From positions 124,001-188,000 of the forward strand of contig BNCN01000003.1 of NCBI GenBank assembly GCA_014656495.1: a stretch of DNA of 64,000 nucleotides. Direction: 5' to 3'. The notes below the pieces were generated by a model. That model ran no database searches and was not told where the DNA came from. It worked only from the letters and a program-made list of their open reading frames with translations. Position numbers and translations under genes: made by a program. Below are positions 19,205-27,471 of this stretch, in pieces. The number at the start of each line of letters is the position of its first letter. Position 1 is the first letter of the stretch. Origin of the DNA: Comamonas sp. KCTC 72670 (GTDB taxonomy: Bacteria > Myxococcota > Myxococcia > Myxococcales > Myxococcaceae).

Positions 19205-20003
19205 GCCCACGGACACGACGCACGCGGTGCCCGCCTCGTTCAGCCCGGGCGACGCGCTGCTCACGTGCGAGAAGCTGGTCATCGGCTACGACGGCAAGGC
19301 CCTCCTGCCGCCCATCGATTTGACCATCCGCCGTGGCCAGTTCGTGGCGGTGGTGGGCCGCAACGGCTCGGGCAAGAGCACGTGGTTCCGGACGCTGCTG
19401 GGCATGCTGCCGCCGGTGTCCGGCACCATCTCCCGCGCGTCCACCCAGGTGCGCAGCGCCTATGTGCCGCAGACGTCCGCCATCGACGGGCTGCTGCCCC
19501 TGCGCGCGGACGAGCTGACGTCCTGGGGCCGGCTGCGCGGCTGGAGCTTCCTGTGGCCCTTCGCCCGGAAGACGGACCGGGACGCGGTGCAGACCGCGCT
19601 GGAGACGGCGGGCGCGAAGCCCTTCGCGACCCGTCCCTACCGCGAGCTGTCGGAAGGCCAGAAGCAGCGCACGCTGCTGGCCCGGCTCGTGGCCACCGAG
19701 GCGGACCTGGTGCTGCTGGACGAGCCCACCGCCGCCATGGACGCGGTGGCCGAGCGCGAGACGATGAAGCGCTTGTGCACCTTGTCCCGCGAGCGGGGCC
19801 TGGGCGTGGTGGTGGTGAGCCACGACCTGGAGGTCGCCGCCGAGCACGCCGACGTGCTCGTCTTCGTGGACCGCGAGACGTCCGCCTTCGTCGTGGGCGA
19901 TGCCCGCACCGTGTTCTGTCATCCCGCCTTCCGCCGCCAGTACGGCGACGAGTACTGCCACCGCGCGCCCCTGGGACCTCATCGTGGAAACGACGCTCGC
20001 TGA
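19191..20003 (+). CDS. znuC: Zinc/manganese ABC transporter ATP-binding protein
   Basis: 270 residues. Walker A VVGRNGSGKSTWFRTLLG, Q-loop YVPQTSAIDG, signature LSEGQKQRTLLARL, Walker B LVLLDEPTAAMD and switch His VVVVSHD are all in order. The signature reads LSEGQ rather than LSGGQ. It drives metal import with ZnuB and ZnuA. The GTG at 19191 with GGAGG 8 nt upstream is chosen; it lies inside the last codons of the lipoprotein gene. The C-terminal tail has extra His/Cys (VFCHPAFRRQYGDEYCHRAP), ordinary for ZnuC-like ATPases. Confidence 0.95.
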   Translation: MKTAEPTDTTHAVPASFSPGDALLTCEKLVIGYDGKALLPPIDLTIRRGQFVAVVGRNGSGKSTWFRTLLGMLPPVSGTISRASTQVRSAYVPQTSAIDGLLPLRADELTSWGRLRGWSFLWPFARKTDRDAVQTALETAGAKPFATRPYRELSEGQKQRTLLARLVATEADLVLLDEPTAAMDAVAERETMKRLCTLSRERGLGVVVVSHDLEVAAEHADVLVFVDRETSAFVVGDARTVFCHPAFRRQYGDEYCHRAPLGPHRGNDAR

Positions 20004-20856
20004 ACCGTCCAAGTGGGAGCAGTTCCACCTGGCGTTCGACCTGTTCAGGGACCCGCTGCTGTGCGCGCTCATCGCGGGCGGCGTGCTGGGCTTCCTGAGC
20101 GTCTATGTAGTGCTGCGGCGCATGGTGTTCGTCAGCGCCGCGGTGGCCCAGTCCGCGGGCCTGGGCGTGGCGCTGGCCTTCTACGCGGCCATCCACCTGG
20201 GGACGCACGTGGAGCCCGTGATTGGCGCCACCGCGCTGGCGCTGCTGGCCACGCTGCTCTTGATGACGGAGCCCGCGAAGCTGCGCCTCACGAAGGAGAG
20301 CCTGCTCGGCCTGGCGTACGCGCTGGCGGGCGGCGCGGCGGTGCTCGTGGGAGACCGCATCGCGCAGGAGGCCCATGACATCCAGGGCATCCTCTTCGGC
20401 ACCGCGGTGCTGGTGACGCCCGAGCAGCTCTACACGGTGGCCATCGCCGGCGGGGCCGTCATGTTCATCCAGCTGTGGTGGTACCGGGGCATCACCTTCG
20501 CCAGCTTCGACCGCACGGGCGCGCTGGTGCAGGGGCTGCCGGTGCGGCTGCTGGACGGCGTGTTGATGGTGAGCATCGGCGTCATGGTGGGCGTGTGCGC
20601 CCGCGCGCTGGGCGCGCTGCCGGTGTTCGCGTTCTCCACCCTGTCCGCCATCGCCGCGCTGATGCTGGAGCTGCGGCTGCCGTGGACCTTCTTCGTCGCC
20701 ACGGTGATGGGCGCGGTGGCGGGCGTGGGCGGCTACCTCTTCGCGTTCTTCTACGACTTCCCGGTGGGCGGCTCGCAGACGGTGTTCGCCGCGGCCATGG
20801 TGGCCGTGGCGACCGTCGTCCGGATGCTCGTGCACGCCGTGCAGAAGGCGCGCTGA
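19984..20856 (+). CDS. znuB: Zinc/manganese ABC transporter permease
   Basis: 290-residue integral membrane protein with eight or nine helices of the ABC-3 family (DPLLCALIAGGVLGFLSVYVVLRRMVFVSAAVAQSAGLGVALAF near the start). The cytoplasmic coupling region LGVALAF and the DRTGALVQGLPVRLLDGVLMVSIGVMVGV segment fit ZnuB/TroC-type permeases. The GTG at 19984 overlaps the znuC end by 20 bp; this overlap and the immediate onset of family-like sequence support it. Its stop is only 6 bp from the stop of the convergent isochorismatase-like gene. Confidence 0.94.
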   Translation: METTLAEPSKWEQFHLAFDLFRDPLLCALIAGGVLGFLSVYVVLRRMVFVSAAVAQSAGLGVALAFYAAIHLGTHVEPVIGATALALLATLLLMTEPAKLRLTKESLLGLAYALAGGAAVLVGDRIAQEAHDIQGILFGTAVLVTPEQLYTVAIAGGAVMFIQLWWYRGITFASFDRTGALVQGLPVRLLDGVLMVSIGVMVGVCARALGALPVFAFSTLSAIAALMLELRLPWTFFVATVMGAVAGVGGYLFAFFYDFPVGGSQTVFAAAMVAVATVVRMLVHAVQKAR

Positions 20857-20862
20857 GCGGCG

Positions 20863-21414
20863 TCAGCGCACCGCGGCGGAGACCTGCTTGAACTCGGGCG
20901 TGCCCGCGCGCCCGAGCAGGTCGAACAGCGCGGCCTCCACCGTGGCGACATGCGCCCCGGCGTCGCGGCAGAGCTGGAGGCCCACCTGCCGGTCCTCCGC
21001 GTTGCGCGACAGGATGGCGTCCGCCAGGAGGAAGGGCGACAGGCCCCGCTCGGCCAGGTCGCGCACCGTCTGGAAGACGCAGATGTGCGTCTCCATGCCC
21101 GCGACCAGCACCTGCGTGCGTCCGCCGAGCGCGGCCAGCACGTCCGGCACCGCGGCGCTGAACTCCAGCTTCTCCACCGGCTTGACGTCCTTGAGGGCGC
21201 GCATGCGGAGCAGCGAGTGCGTGGGGCCCAGGCCCTGGGGGTACTGCTCGGTGACGAGGATGGGCAGGCCCAGCGCCCGCGCGCCCTCGATGGCGGCGCC
21301 GGTGCGGCTGAGCATGCGGTCCAGCGCGTCCCGGTCCATGGCGGCGCACAGCCGCTCCTGGACGTCCACGATGAGCAACGCGGCCTGGTCCTGCTTGAGG
21401 CGGAAGGTCGGCAT
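20863..21414 (-). CDS. Isochorismatase-like cysteine hydrolase
   Basis: 183 residues with the isochorismatase/nicotinamidase fold. The catalytic triad is intact: Asp17 in LLIVDVQERL, Lys82 in KPVEKLEFSA and Cys112 in AGMETHICVFQTVRDL; the cis-peptide motif before the Cys is present. Closest in style to the YcaC-like stand-alone hydrolases, whose substrates are mostly unknown. GAGGAGG lies just before the ATG at 21414, fixing the start (an upstream in-frame codon at 21450 is ignored). It is convergent with znuB and transcribed alone. Confidence 0.9.
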   Translation of the reverse strand: MPTFRLKQDQAALLIVDVQERLCAAMDRDALDRMLSRTGAAIEGARALGLPILVTEQYPQGLGPTHSLLRMRALKDVKPVEKLEFSAAVPDVLAALGGRTQVLVAGMETHICVFQTVRDLAERGLSPFLLADAILSRNAEDRQVGLQLCRDAGAHVATVEAALFDLLGRAGTPEFKQVSAAVR

Positions 21415-21508
21415 GCCCTCCTCCTCGCGCGAACGGCGCGGGCCCGTCAAGCGGCGGGCGCCCCTGGTGCGTCCGAGCGTCCGCCAGAGGCTCGCGCCGC
21501 GCGGGGAC

Positions 21509-23242
21509 TCAACAGGACATCGTCCCCTGGGCGGAGAGCGGCGCCACGTCCGGCTCGCGCAGGGCGAGGATTTCTGGAGGACGCACCAGTCGCAGCAGGC
21601 GGCCCCGTCCGGCGATGAACGCCCGGGCGCGGCTCAGCTCGGGCAGGTGCGGGTCCGCGCAGCACCAGCGCTCGAGGAACGCGGAGAAGTCCTCCACCGC
21701 CCCACTCCACGCGCCCAGCGCCACCTGCGCCTCCGCCGCCAGCAGGCGGAAGTGTCCGCAGGCGGGCCGCTCGGCCACCAGGGCCCGGGCCAGCTCCAGC
21801 GCCTTGTCCTCGCGGCCGGTGCGCAGCCGCAACCGCACCAGGGCCTCGCGCGCGGGCCGGGAGAAGGCTTGCGGCCCCGCAGTCCGCAGCCGCCGCTCCA
21901 GGCGGAGCGCCCGCGTCAGCGTCGCCTCGGCGCGGCCCACCTCGCCCCGCCGCGCCTCCAAGGCGCCTCGCAGCTCCTGCGCGGCCACTTCCACCACGCG
22001 CGCCACGTCCCGGGGACACAGGGCCCAATCCTCCGCTCGGCGCGCCTCCATCAGCGGCGCGTGCAACCCGTCCAGCGTGTCGCAGGTGCGCTCCACCTCG
22101 CCCAGCCGCCCCGCCTCCAGCAGGCAGAGGCCCCGCGTGTAGAGGCGCAGGCCGTCCCGGTACGCCAGCTCCGCGGGCGTCGCGGGGGTGGACAGCTCCG
22201 TGGGCACGTCCGCCGCCGCGCGCCAGAAACCGAAGCGCAGGTGCGCGGCCACCAGCGTGGAGGCTGCGAAGAGGAGCCCCTGGTTGTCTCCGCCCGCGCG
22301 ATCCACCCGTTGCCGCAACCGCCGGGCCCAGGTCTGCGCGTCGCCGTACTGGCCCGCTTCGGCGCAGCCCTGGCTGAGCAGCCGCATGGCTGCCTCCGCG
22401 CTGGGCGCATCGGTGACGGCCAGCCCTTCCTCGGCCAGGTAGGCGTCGTCCGCGGCCACCGCGGCCTCGAGCGCGTGCTGCGCGTCGTGCACCCGCCCCA
22501 CCCGCTGGAGCAGGCGGCCCGCGGCGAGCAGCGCGGGGCTGGCCCGCGGCGCCAGGGTCAGCAGCCGCTGCGCGCTCTCCAGCGCGACCTCGGGCCGGGC
22601 ACTGGTCAGCATCGCCTGCACCCACGCATGGTGGACGCCCGCGTGGTCCGGGTGCGAGCGCAGCAGCTCGCGGAGCAGCGCCTGCGCATACGGCTGGCCC
22701 TGGCCGGGGCGGCCGTCCGGCTCGTACCCATCCACCAGGAACCCCGCGAGGAGCAGCCGTGCGTCACCGTCCTCGGGATAGCGGTCGATGAGGCACTCCA
22801 TGTCGCGCACGAAGGCATGGCGCCCATTCGCGGGGCCCTTCTCCGCGAGCAGGCTGGCCGCGACGATGTAGCGCTGCTCCCGGTCCGAGGTGCCCTCGCT
22901 CAGCGCCAGCGCGCGACCCATGGCCTCCGCGCGGGCAGAGGCGAAGCGCGCGCCGGGACCTCTCGCCAAGGCGAGGCCCCACCACGCCATGGCCAGCTCC
23001 GGGTCCTCGCGTGTGGCCGCCGCGAAGGCGCGACGGGCCTCCGCGCCCCACCCCAGGTGCAAGCACCGCAGCCCCTGGTCGAACCAGGCCTGGGCTCGCG
23101 GCTGGGAGGTGCTGACCTCCAGGTGCGCCGCCCCCAGGCCGTCGCGAGCGCGCGGCGGCGGCAGGGCCTCGTCGGCGACGTCCTCCCACGGCACGTGGGC
23201 ATGGACGGAAGGTTCATCGGCTCGGAGCAGTCGCGCCAACAT
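21509..23242 (-). CDS. TPR-repeat protein of unknown function
   Basis: 577 residues made of helical repeats, recognisable in AQAWFDQGLRCLHLGWGAEARRAFAAATREDPELAMAWWGLA and AEATLTRALRLERRLRTAGP, with a central DPDAHAGVHHAWVQAM-like stretch similar to long cytoplasmic TPR proteins of the class that bind or organise partners. No signal peptide. The open frame extends to 23617, but that part is Arg/Pro-rich shadow; GAGGAGG before the ATG at 23242 decides the start. It follows the 200-residue gene by 10 bp and ends a likely three-gene operon. Confidence 0.82.
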   Translation of the reverse strand: MLARLLRADEPSVHAHVPWEDVADEALPPPRARDGLGAAHLEVSTSQPRAQAWFDQGLRCLHLGWGAEARRAFAAATREDPELAMAWWGLALARGPGARFASARAEAMGRALALSEGTSDREQRYIVAASLLAEKGPANGRHAFVRDMECLIDRYPEDGDARLLLAGFLVDGYEPDGRPGQGQPYAQALLRELLRSHPDHAGVHHAWVQAMLTSARPEVALESAQRLLTLAPRASPALLAAGRLLQRVGRVHDAQHALEAAVAADDAYLAEEGLAVTDAPSAEAAMRLLSQGCAEAGQYGDAQTWARRLRQRVDRAGGDNQGLLFAASTLVAAHLRFGFWRAAADVPTELSTPATPAELAYRDGLRLYTRGLCLLEAGRLGEVERTCDTLDGLHAPLMEARRAEDWALCPRDVARVVEVAAQELRGALEARRGEVGRAEATLTRALRLERRLRTAGPQAFSRPAREALVRLRLRTGREDKALELARALVAERPACGHFRLLAAEAQVALGAWSGAVEDFSAFLERWCCADPHLPELSRARAFIAGRGRLLRLVRPPEILALREPDVAPLSAQGTMSC

Positions 23243-23252
23243 GATGGCCTCC

Positions 23253-23855
23253 TCAGGCCCCGGAGACCGGGGCGGTGCAGACGGTGAATCCAGCATCCAG
23301 GGAACGCAGGCGGGAGGCGAAGCGCCGCCACGAAGCGCCCAGCGCCTCCGCGGCGACGGGCGAGGCCTTGCGCCGGGCCGCGAAGCACGTGCGGCGCCAG
23401 GTCGCGCCCATCTCCTGGGACACCCACTCCTCATGCGAGGCCAACCACCCCGCCAACGAGACGAGCCCCGCGCGCAGGGCCCGCCGCTCGCGCCCCGTGG
23501 AGGGGATGCGCGGCGGCCCCAGGTCCTCCGCGCGGAACGGCAAAGCGCCCGGCGCGGTGTCCAGCAGGACGGGGGTGAACCCCGCCCGCGGGACGAAGAC
23601 GGACTCGCCGCACTCACACAGCGCGCCGAACCCCCACAGCGTCAAACGCCCCCCGTCCGCCAGGTCCACCGTGTAGGGACTCTGTCCTTCCACGCCTTCC
23701 GGGCGCGCGTGGCGGACGAGCCCCCGGCGCACGAGGAGGTTCCCCTCGGGGCAGAGGACGTCCTTGCCGAGACACCACATGGAGAGGTCGAACAGGCGGT
23801 CCCCCTCGCGTTGCAGCTCGCAGGGAATCACGGTGGACAGGGCGTGGCCGGACAT
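23253..23855 (-). CDS. Unknown protein, possible Cys-based metal site
   Basis: 200 residues, cytoplasmic by appearance. The N-terminal half is beta-rich with several Cys: DLSMWCLGKDVLCPEGNLLVRRG and, later, WGFGALCECGESVFVPRAGF. The order WCLGxDVxxPEGNLLxxxGxxR looks like a recurrent small domain (an opening statement of what is stored and a single-strand repeat) rather than an enzyme. The second half is helical and Arg/Trp-rich (EEWVSQEMGATWRRTCFAARRK). I recognise no family. Middle gene of the set 24253 to 21509, with 20 and 10 bp gaps on its sides. Confidence 0.72.
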   Translation of the reverse strand: MSGHALSTVIPCELQREGDRLFDLSMWCLGKDVLCPEGNLLVRRGLVRHARPEGVEGQSPYTVDLADGGRLTLWGFGALCECGESVFVPRAGFTPVLLDTAPGALPFRAEDLGPPRIPSTGRERRALRAGLVSLAGWLASHEEWVSQEMGATWRRTCFAARRKASPVAAEALGASWRRFASRLRSLDAGFTVCTAPVSGA

Positions 23856-23875
23856 GGGCGGAGTTCCTCTCGGGG

Positions 23876-24253
23876 CTAGGACTTCTTGGCGCTGGCGCCG
23901 CGGCGCACGGGACTGCTGCCGAAGAGCGCGGGGGCCTCGACGGGGCTTCCGCCCTGCTTCCCCAGCACGGCATTCACCGCGCGCACCAGCTTGCCGCGCA
24001 CGCGGGCCGGCAGCGGCAGGTCGCCCAGCGCGGCCTGGAGCTGCTGCGCGCTGACGCCCCGGCCGCTCTTCGGCTTGGCGATGTTCAGCGACGCGTAGCT
24101 CTTGCCCTGCGCGTCCTTGTCACGGCGGCGCGCGACGCGCTTGCGCGACAGGACGCGGCCCTCGGAGCCACGGGACTCGAGCTGGCGCGACAGGCGGAGG
24201 AGCGTCTCGGAGGTGATGTTCTTGTCGGTCAGGAACTGCTGGAAGGAACCCAT
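23876..24253 (-). CDS. Small basic protein of unknown function
   Basis: 125 residues, strongly basic (SRKRVARRRDKDAQGK; tail RRGASAKKS). The first 40 residues look like a helical domain (MGSFQQFLTDKNITSETLLRLSRQLESRG), followed by a basic linker and a second helical part (SAQQLQAALGDLPLPARVRGKLVRAVNAVLGKQ). Such a plan would suit nucleic-acid or protein binding, but nothing identifies the family. The start has GGAGAAGACC upstream. It opens the three-gene set with the 200- and 577-residue genes, all closely spaced. Confidence 0.75.
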   Translation of the reverse strand: MGSFQQFLTDKNITSETLLRLSRQLESRGSEGRVLSRKRVARRRDKDAQGKSYASLNIAKPKSGRGVSAQQLQAALGDLPLPARVRGKLVRAVNAVLGKQGGSPVEAPALFGSSPVRRGASAKKS

Positions 24254-24273
24254 GGTCTTCTCCTTGGGAAACG

Positions 24274-24299
24274 GGGGCCGGCACCTGGGCGCCGGCCCC
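24274..24299 (-). terminator. Hairpin between His-rich lipoprotein and small basic protein
   Basis: Perfect 9-bp inverted repeat GGGGCCGGC / GCCGGCCCC with an 8-nt loop, 32 bp downstream of the lipoprotein stop on the minus strand and followed by CGTTTCCC. It should separate the lipoprotein transcript from the next gene. Confidence 0.6.
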
Positions 24300-24331
24300 G
24301 GGTGAACGGGCCGCGAAGGCCCGAAGCGGCG

Positions 24332-24832
24332 TCAGTGCTCGTGGCCGTGGTCGTGCGCCGCCTCTTCGATGAGCACGGAGACGGTGCCGGCCGACGACGG
24401 GCCGAAGTTCAGGATGTACGTACCCACCGCGAGCGGCACCACGTGGCGGCCCTTGATGTCGGCGCAGCCCTCGGAGCTGCTGGCGCTCTCCTCGATCTCC
24501 ACCGGCTCACCGCTCGCGGTGGTGATGGACAGGGCCACGGCCGCGTTCGTGTAGATGACGTAGTCGGCGGCCTCGCTCGCGGCGAAGGACACGGCGCCCT
24601 GCTTGCCATCCGGACCGTCCGCCAGGGTGATGTCGTAGCGGCGGTGGTCCGCGCGGATTGCGGGCGGCGCGTCCGCGCCCAGCGTGGCGGTGACGGAGGT
24701 GGCGGGCCCCTCCTGCAGGTGCTCACACGCCTCGGCGTCGACGCCATGGTCGTCGTGGTCGTGGTCATGGCCGCAACCAGCGGACACGAGCGCGGTGGAC
24801 AGCAGGAATGCAGCCAGGAGCTTCTTCTTCAT
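24332..24832 (-). CDS. His-rich lipoprotein, probable metal binder
   Basis: 166 residues with a lipoprotein signal (MKKKLLAAFLLSTALVSAGC) directly followed by HDHDHDDHG, and ending in EEAAHDHGHEH. The core is a beta-rich domain (DYVIYTNAAVALSITTASGEPVEIEE, HVVPLAVGTYILNFGPSSAGTVSVLIEEA) with two Cys at ACEHLQ and EGCADIKGRH. The His clusters at both ends are of the kind seen in zinc or nickel scavenging lipoproteins. The ATG at 24832 is chosen because the signal peptide starts there. Likely anchored in the periplasm, possibly feeding a metal importer such as the one 4 kb away. Confidence 0.8.
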   Translation of the reverse strand: MKKKLLAAFLLSTALVSAGCGHDHDHDDHGVDAEACEHLQEGPATSVTATLGADAPPAIRADHRRYDITLADGPDGKQGAVSFAASEAADYVIYTNAAVALSITTASGEPVEIEESASSSEGCADIKGRHVVPLAVGTYILNFGPSSAGTVSVLIEEAAHDHGHEH

Positions 24833-25106
24833 GGTGTGACTCCACGGGGACGAACTGCGGGTGTGCCACGCCCGCGCGTCCGCCACGGACGCCCTCGGAA
24901 CAGAGGGGCGCCGCCACGGACACGTGGGAATGGAAGGGGCCGTGCGCTGGGCACGAAGGGCGGCGCGGTGAGACAGCTCAGCCGCAGCGGACACGAAGCC
25001 ACAATGACTCACGGCCCACGCATGATGGACGGTGAATGTCTGGCTTTAGCCGATGACAGGGCTCACACGGCGCGCAAGGCCGCGTGAAGGAGCGGACTCC
25101 CGGGCC

Positions 25107-25541
25107 TCACGCGCGAGGCGGAGACGCCTTGGGAGCCAGGTGCAGCCGGGCGACGGGCTCCGAGTGGAACCGGAACACCGCCAGCGCGGGCTGGGACAAC
25201 ACGGGTGCGGCGAGCAGCGACGGCGCATCCTGCTGCGGAGGCGGCGCCTCCCTCCGGAAGAAGGCGTGGACACAGTGCGCGTCCGTCCCGTGGGACTCCG
25301 CCTGGGCGCCGCGAGAGGCCAGGCGAACGTCGTCGAAGGACGCCTCGACGTGACCGGCGCCGTGGTCACTCCCCGCCTCCACGTGAATCACCTCGCCATG
25401 CTCCAGGCACGTGGCGTGCTGGACCAGGGCGAAGTGCATGACGCTGCCCATGTACGCCAGCGCGCACAGGAGCGCGAGCGGCAACGCCATGCGGCGCGAC
25501 CGGACGGGACTCACGGGCTGGCGGTGGGTGGAGCGGCTCAC
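25107..25541 (-). CDS. Small exported His/Cys protein, paralogue of the zinc-operon protein
   Basis: 144 residues, membrane anchor near residues 18-40 (MALPLALLCALAYMGSVMHFAL), then Cys/His-rich segments (VQHATCLEHGEVIHVEAGSDHGAGHVE, SHGTDAHCVHAFF) and a Pro-rich tail ending LAPKASPPRA. Layout and tail match the 141-residue protein at 15538. GTG at 25541 is the longest start; the ATG at 25490 would begin right at the membrane segment. With the adjacent His-rich lipoprotein it forms a second likely metal-related locus. No function is established. Confidence 0.68.
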   Translation of the reverse strand: MSRSTHRQPVSPVRSRRMALPLALLCALAYMGSVMHFALVQHATCLEHGEVIHVEAGSDHGAGHVEASFDDVRLASRGAQAESHGTDAHCVHAFFRREAPPPQQDAPSLLAAPVLSQPALAVFRFHSEPVARLHLAPKASPPRA

Positions 25542-25899
25542 GTCAGGGCATTCCTGGTTGAACGGCGTCTGACCTTGTAAGCCAGACAGGCCGTTCGCGC
25601 AAGTCAGACTGTTTCACGCGGCATCCACCAGGAGACATCTCTCGCGGACCGCATCAACAGCAACTTAGACACAAAAGCAACCTGGAGGCATGTTTCCAGC
25701 GGCGGCGTGCGCGCTGGACGCCTGCCAGCCCGGGGGCCCACATGGCGCGCCCTGGCGCGGCCGAAAGTCCCCCCGCGAGGGACGAGGCGCGCGCCGGTGT
25801 GGGTGGAGCGCACCGCCGCCATGGACCGGCGGACCGTTCCAGGCGTAGGGTGCCGCAGCCCGGCAGAAGCCAGGGCGTACCCTCCGAGGTCACGACTTC
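25542..25899. other. Intergenic region between divergent genes
   Basis: 358 bp upstream of both the small His/Cys gene (minus) and the ATP-grasp-like gene (plus). It contains the inverted repeat GTCTGAC (25569-25575) / GTCAGAC (25601-25607), with CCAGACAGG between, close to the minus-strand start, a possible control site. The rest is GC-rich and shows no gene, no RNA structure I recognise and no convincing -35/-10 pair. Confidence 0.5.
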
Positions 25900-27372
25900 G
25901 TGCAAGAGCTCATCGACGTGCTGCGGAGCCAGGCGCGCCACATCGCGCCCGACCTGGCCCGGCTCGCCTACCAGCGAGGCCTGGCCGTCACGCGGCCGGA
26001 CGGCAGCACCCGCCCCATCCCCATCACCGTCACGCCCGTGGTGCTGGACGCCGCGGAGATCCGCCGTCGCGCGGAGCTGTCCGCCCGCCTGTCCTCCGCC
26101 ACCGCGAAGATGGCGCGCGCGCTGCTCGCGGGCGACGAAGCGGAGCTGCTGCTGGGCTCCCTCTCCCCGCTCGAGCGCACGCTCGCCGAGCGCACCTGGA
26201 GCCAGGCCACCCGGCTGGCCACCACCCGCGTGGACTACTTCGTCGCCGGTGGGAAGCCCTGGGCCCTGGAGGTCAACGCGACCATCCCGGCCATGCAGGG
26301 GTACTCCGACATCGCCGCCCGCACCTTCATCGAGGTGGTGGGCCGCTACTTCCGCTACCCGGAGAAGTCGCTGCACGCGCTGCTGGCGCTCAACGGGAGC
26401 AACGCGCTGGCGCTGTACCGGGCGCTGCTGGACGGCTACGCGGCCGAGCGCGACGGCCGGATGCCGGACACGGTGGCGCTCCTGTGCCGCCGCAACGACG
26501 CGCAGATCACGGAGCTGCGCTGGCTGTGCGAGCGCTTCCGCGAGTTCGGCGCGGACGCCGACCTGGTCCACCCGGACGAGGTGTCCGGTGACAGCGCCTT
26601 CGTGGCGAACGGGAAGAAGTACGACCTGGTGTACCGGCACCTCTTCGTGCGGCGCCTGGAGGAGTCCCCCTCCCCGTGGGTGGAGGACTTCCTGAGCACG
26701 GTGCCCGGCAAGAAGGCGGTGTTCCTCAACCCGCCCGCTTCGCAAGTGGAGGTGAAGCTGACCTTCGCGCGCCTGTCCCAGGCCCTGGCCGAGCCCGCCC
26801 TGGCCGAGGCCGCGCGCCTCACGGGCGAGGAGCTGGAGGCCGTGCGCGCCTCGGTGCCGTGGACACGACTGTTCCGTCCGGGCCCCGCGGTGGGACCCGA
26901 CGGCACACGGGTGGACGACCTCGTCGCCCTGGTCGCCTCGGAGCCCCAGCGCTTCGTCCTCAAGCGGGCGTGGGACTACGGCGGCCGAGCCGTCTTCCTC
27001 GGCCGCTCGGCGGGCACAGTCCCCTACACGGAGCGTGTGACGGGCGCCTACGGAACACCGCTGACGTGGGCGGAGTTGTGTGCCCGGACGGCGGCGGACA
27101 CCGCGGGCGGAGGCTTCGTGGTGCAGGAGGTGGTGGACTCTCCTCCCGAGGACCACCTGCTGTGCGAGCCCCATGGCACGGTGATGCCGGCGTCCTTCTT
27201 CGTGGACTACTCCGCGTATGCCTCCGTGGGACTGGCGCGGCAGCCGGCGTGGGGCGGCGTGTGCCGGGGCTCCCTGTCGGAGATCGTCAACATCGTCGGC
27301 GGCGGCGGGGTGCTGCCGCTCATCACCTCGGAAGTCGCCTCCAAGCTTTTGATGGCGTGGAAGGCCTTTTAA
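25900..27372 (+). CDS. ATP-grasp-like protein of unknown substrate
   Basis: 490 residues. Parts recall circularly permuted ATP-grasp and glutathionylspermidine-synthase-like folds: VDYFVAGGKPWALEVNATIPAMQGYSDIA in the first half, then YDLVYRHLFVRRLEE, PPASQVEVKLTFARLSQAL, the ATP-site-like FVLKRAWDYGGRAVFLGR and GGFVVQEVVDSPPEDHLLCEPHG. This suggests a ligase forming an amide bond with ATP, but no substrate is implied. The start is a GTG at 25900 with GAGG 11 nt upstream. It is a single gene ending 100 bp before the BAX-inhibitor gene. Confidence 0.72.
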   Translation: MQELIDVLRSQARHIAPDLARLAYQRGLAVTRPDGSTRPIPITVTPVVLDAAEIRRRAELSARLSSATAKMARALLAGDEAELLLGSLSPLERTLAERTWSQATRLATTRVDYFVAGGKPWALEVNATIPAMQGYSDIAARTFIEVVGRYFRYPEKSLHALLALNGSNALALYRALLDGYAAERDGRMPDTVALLCRRNDAQITELRWLCERFREFGADADLVHPDEVSGDSAFVANGKKYDLVYRHLFVRRLEESPSPWVEDFLSTVPGKKAVFLNPPASQVEVKLTFARLSQALAEPALAEAARLTGEELEAVRASVPWTRLFRPGPAVGPDGTRVDDLVALVASEPQRFVLKRAWDYGGRAVFLGRSAGTVPYTERVTGAYGTPLTWAELCARTAADTAGGGFVVQEVVDSPPEDHLLCEPHGTVMPASFFVDYSAYASVGLARQPAWGGVCRGSLSEIVNIVGGGGVLPLITSEVASKLLMAWKAF

Positions 27373-27471
27373 GAGGTTTCACGTGGGCCTGGGATGCGCG
27401 CACGCCTGGGCCGGACGCGTTATAAGCAGTGCGCTGCCGGGAAGGCTCCTGGCTCGAAAGGAAGCAGCTTC

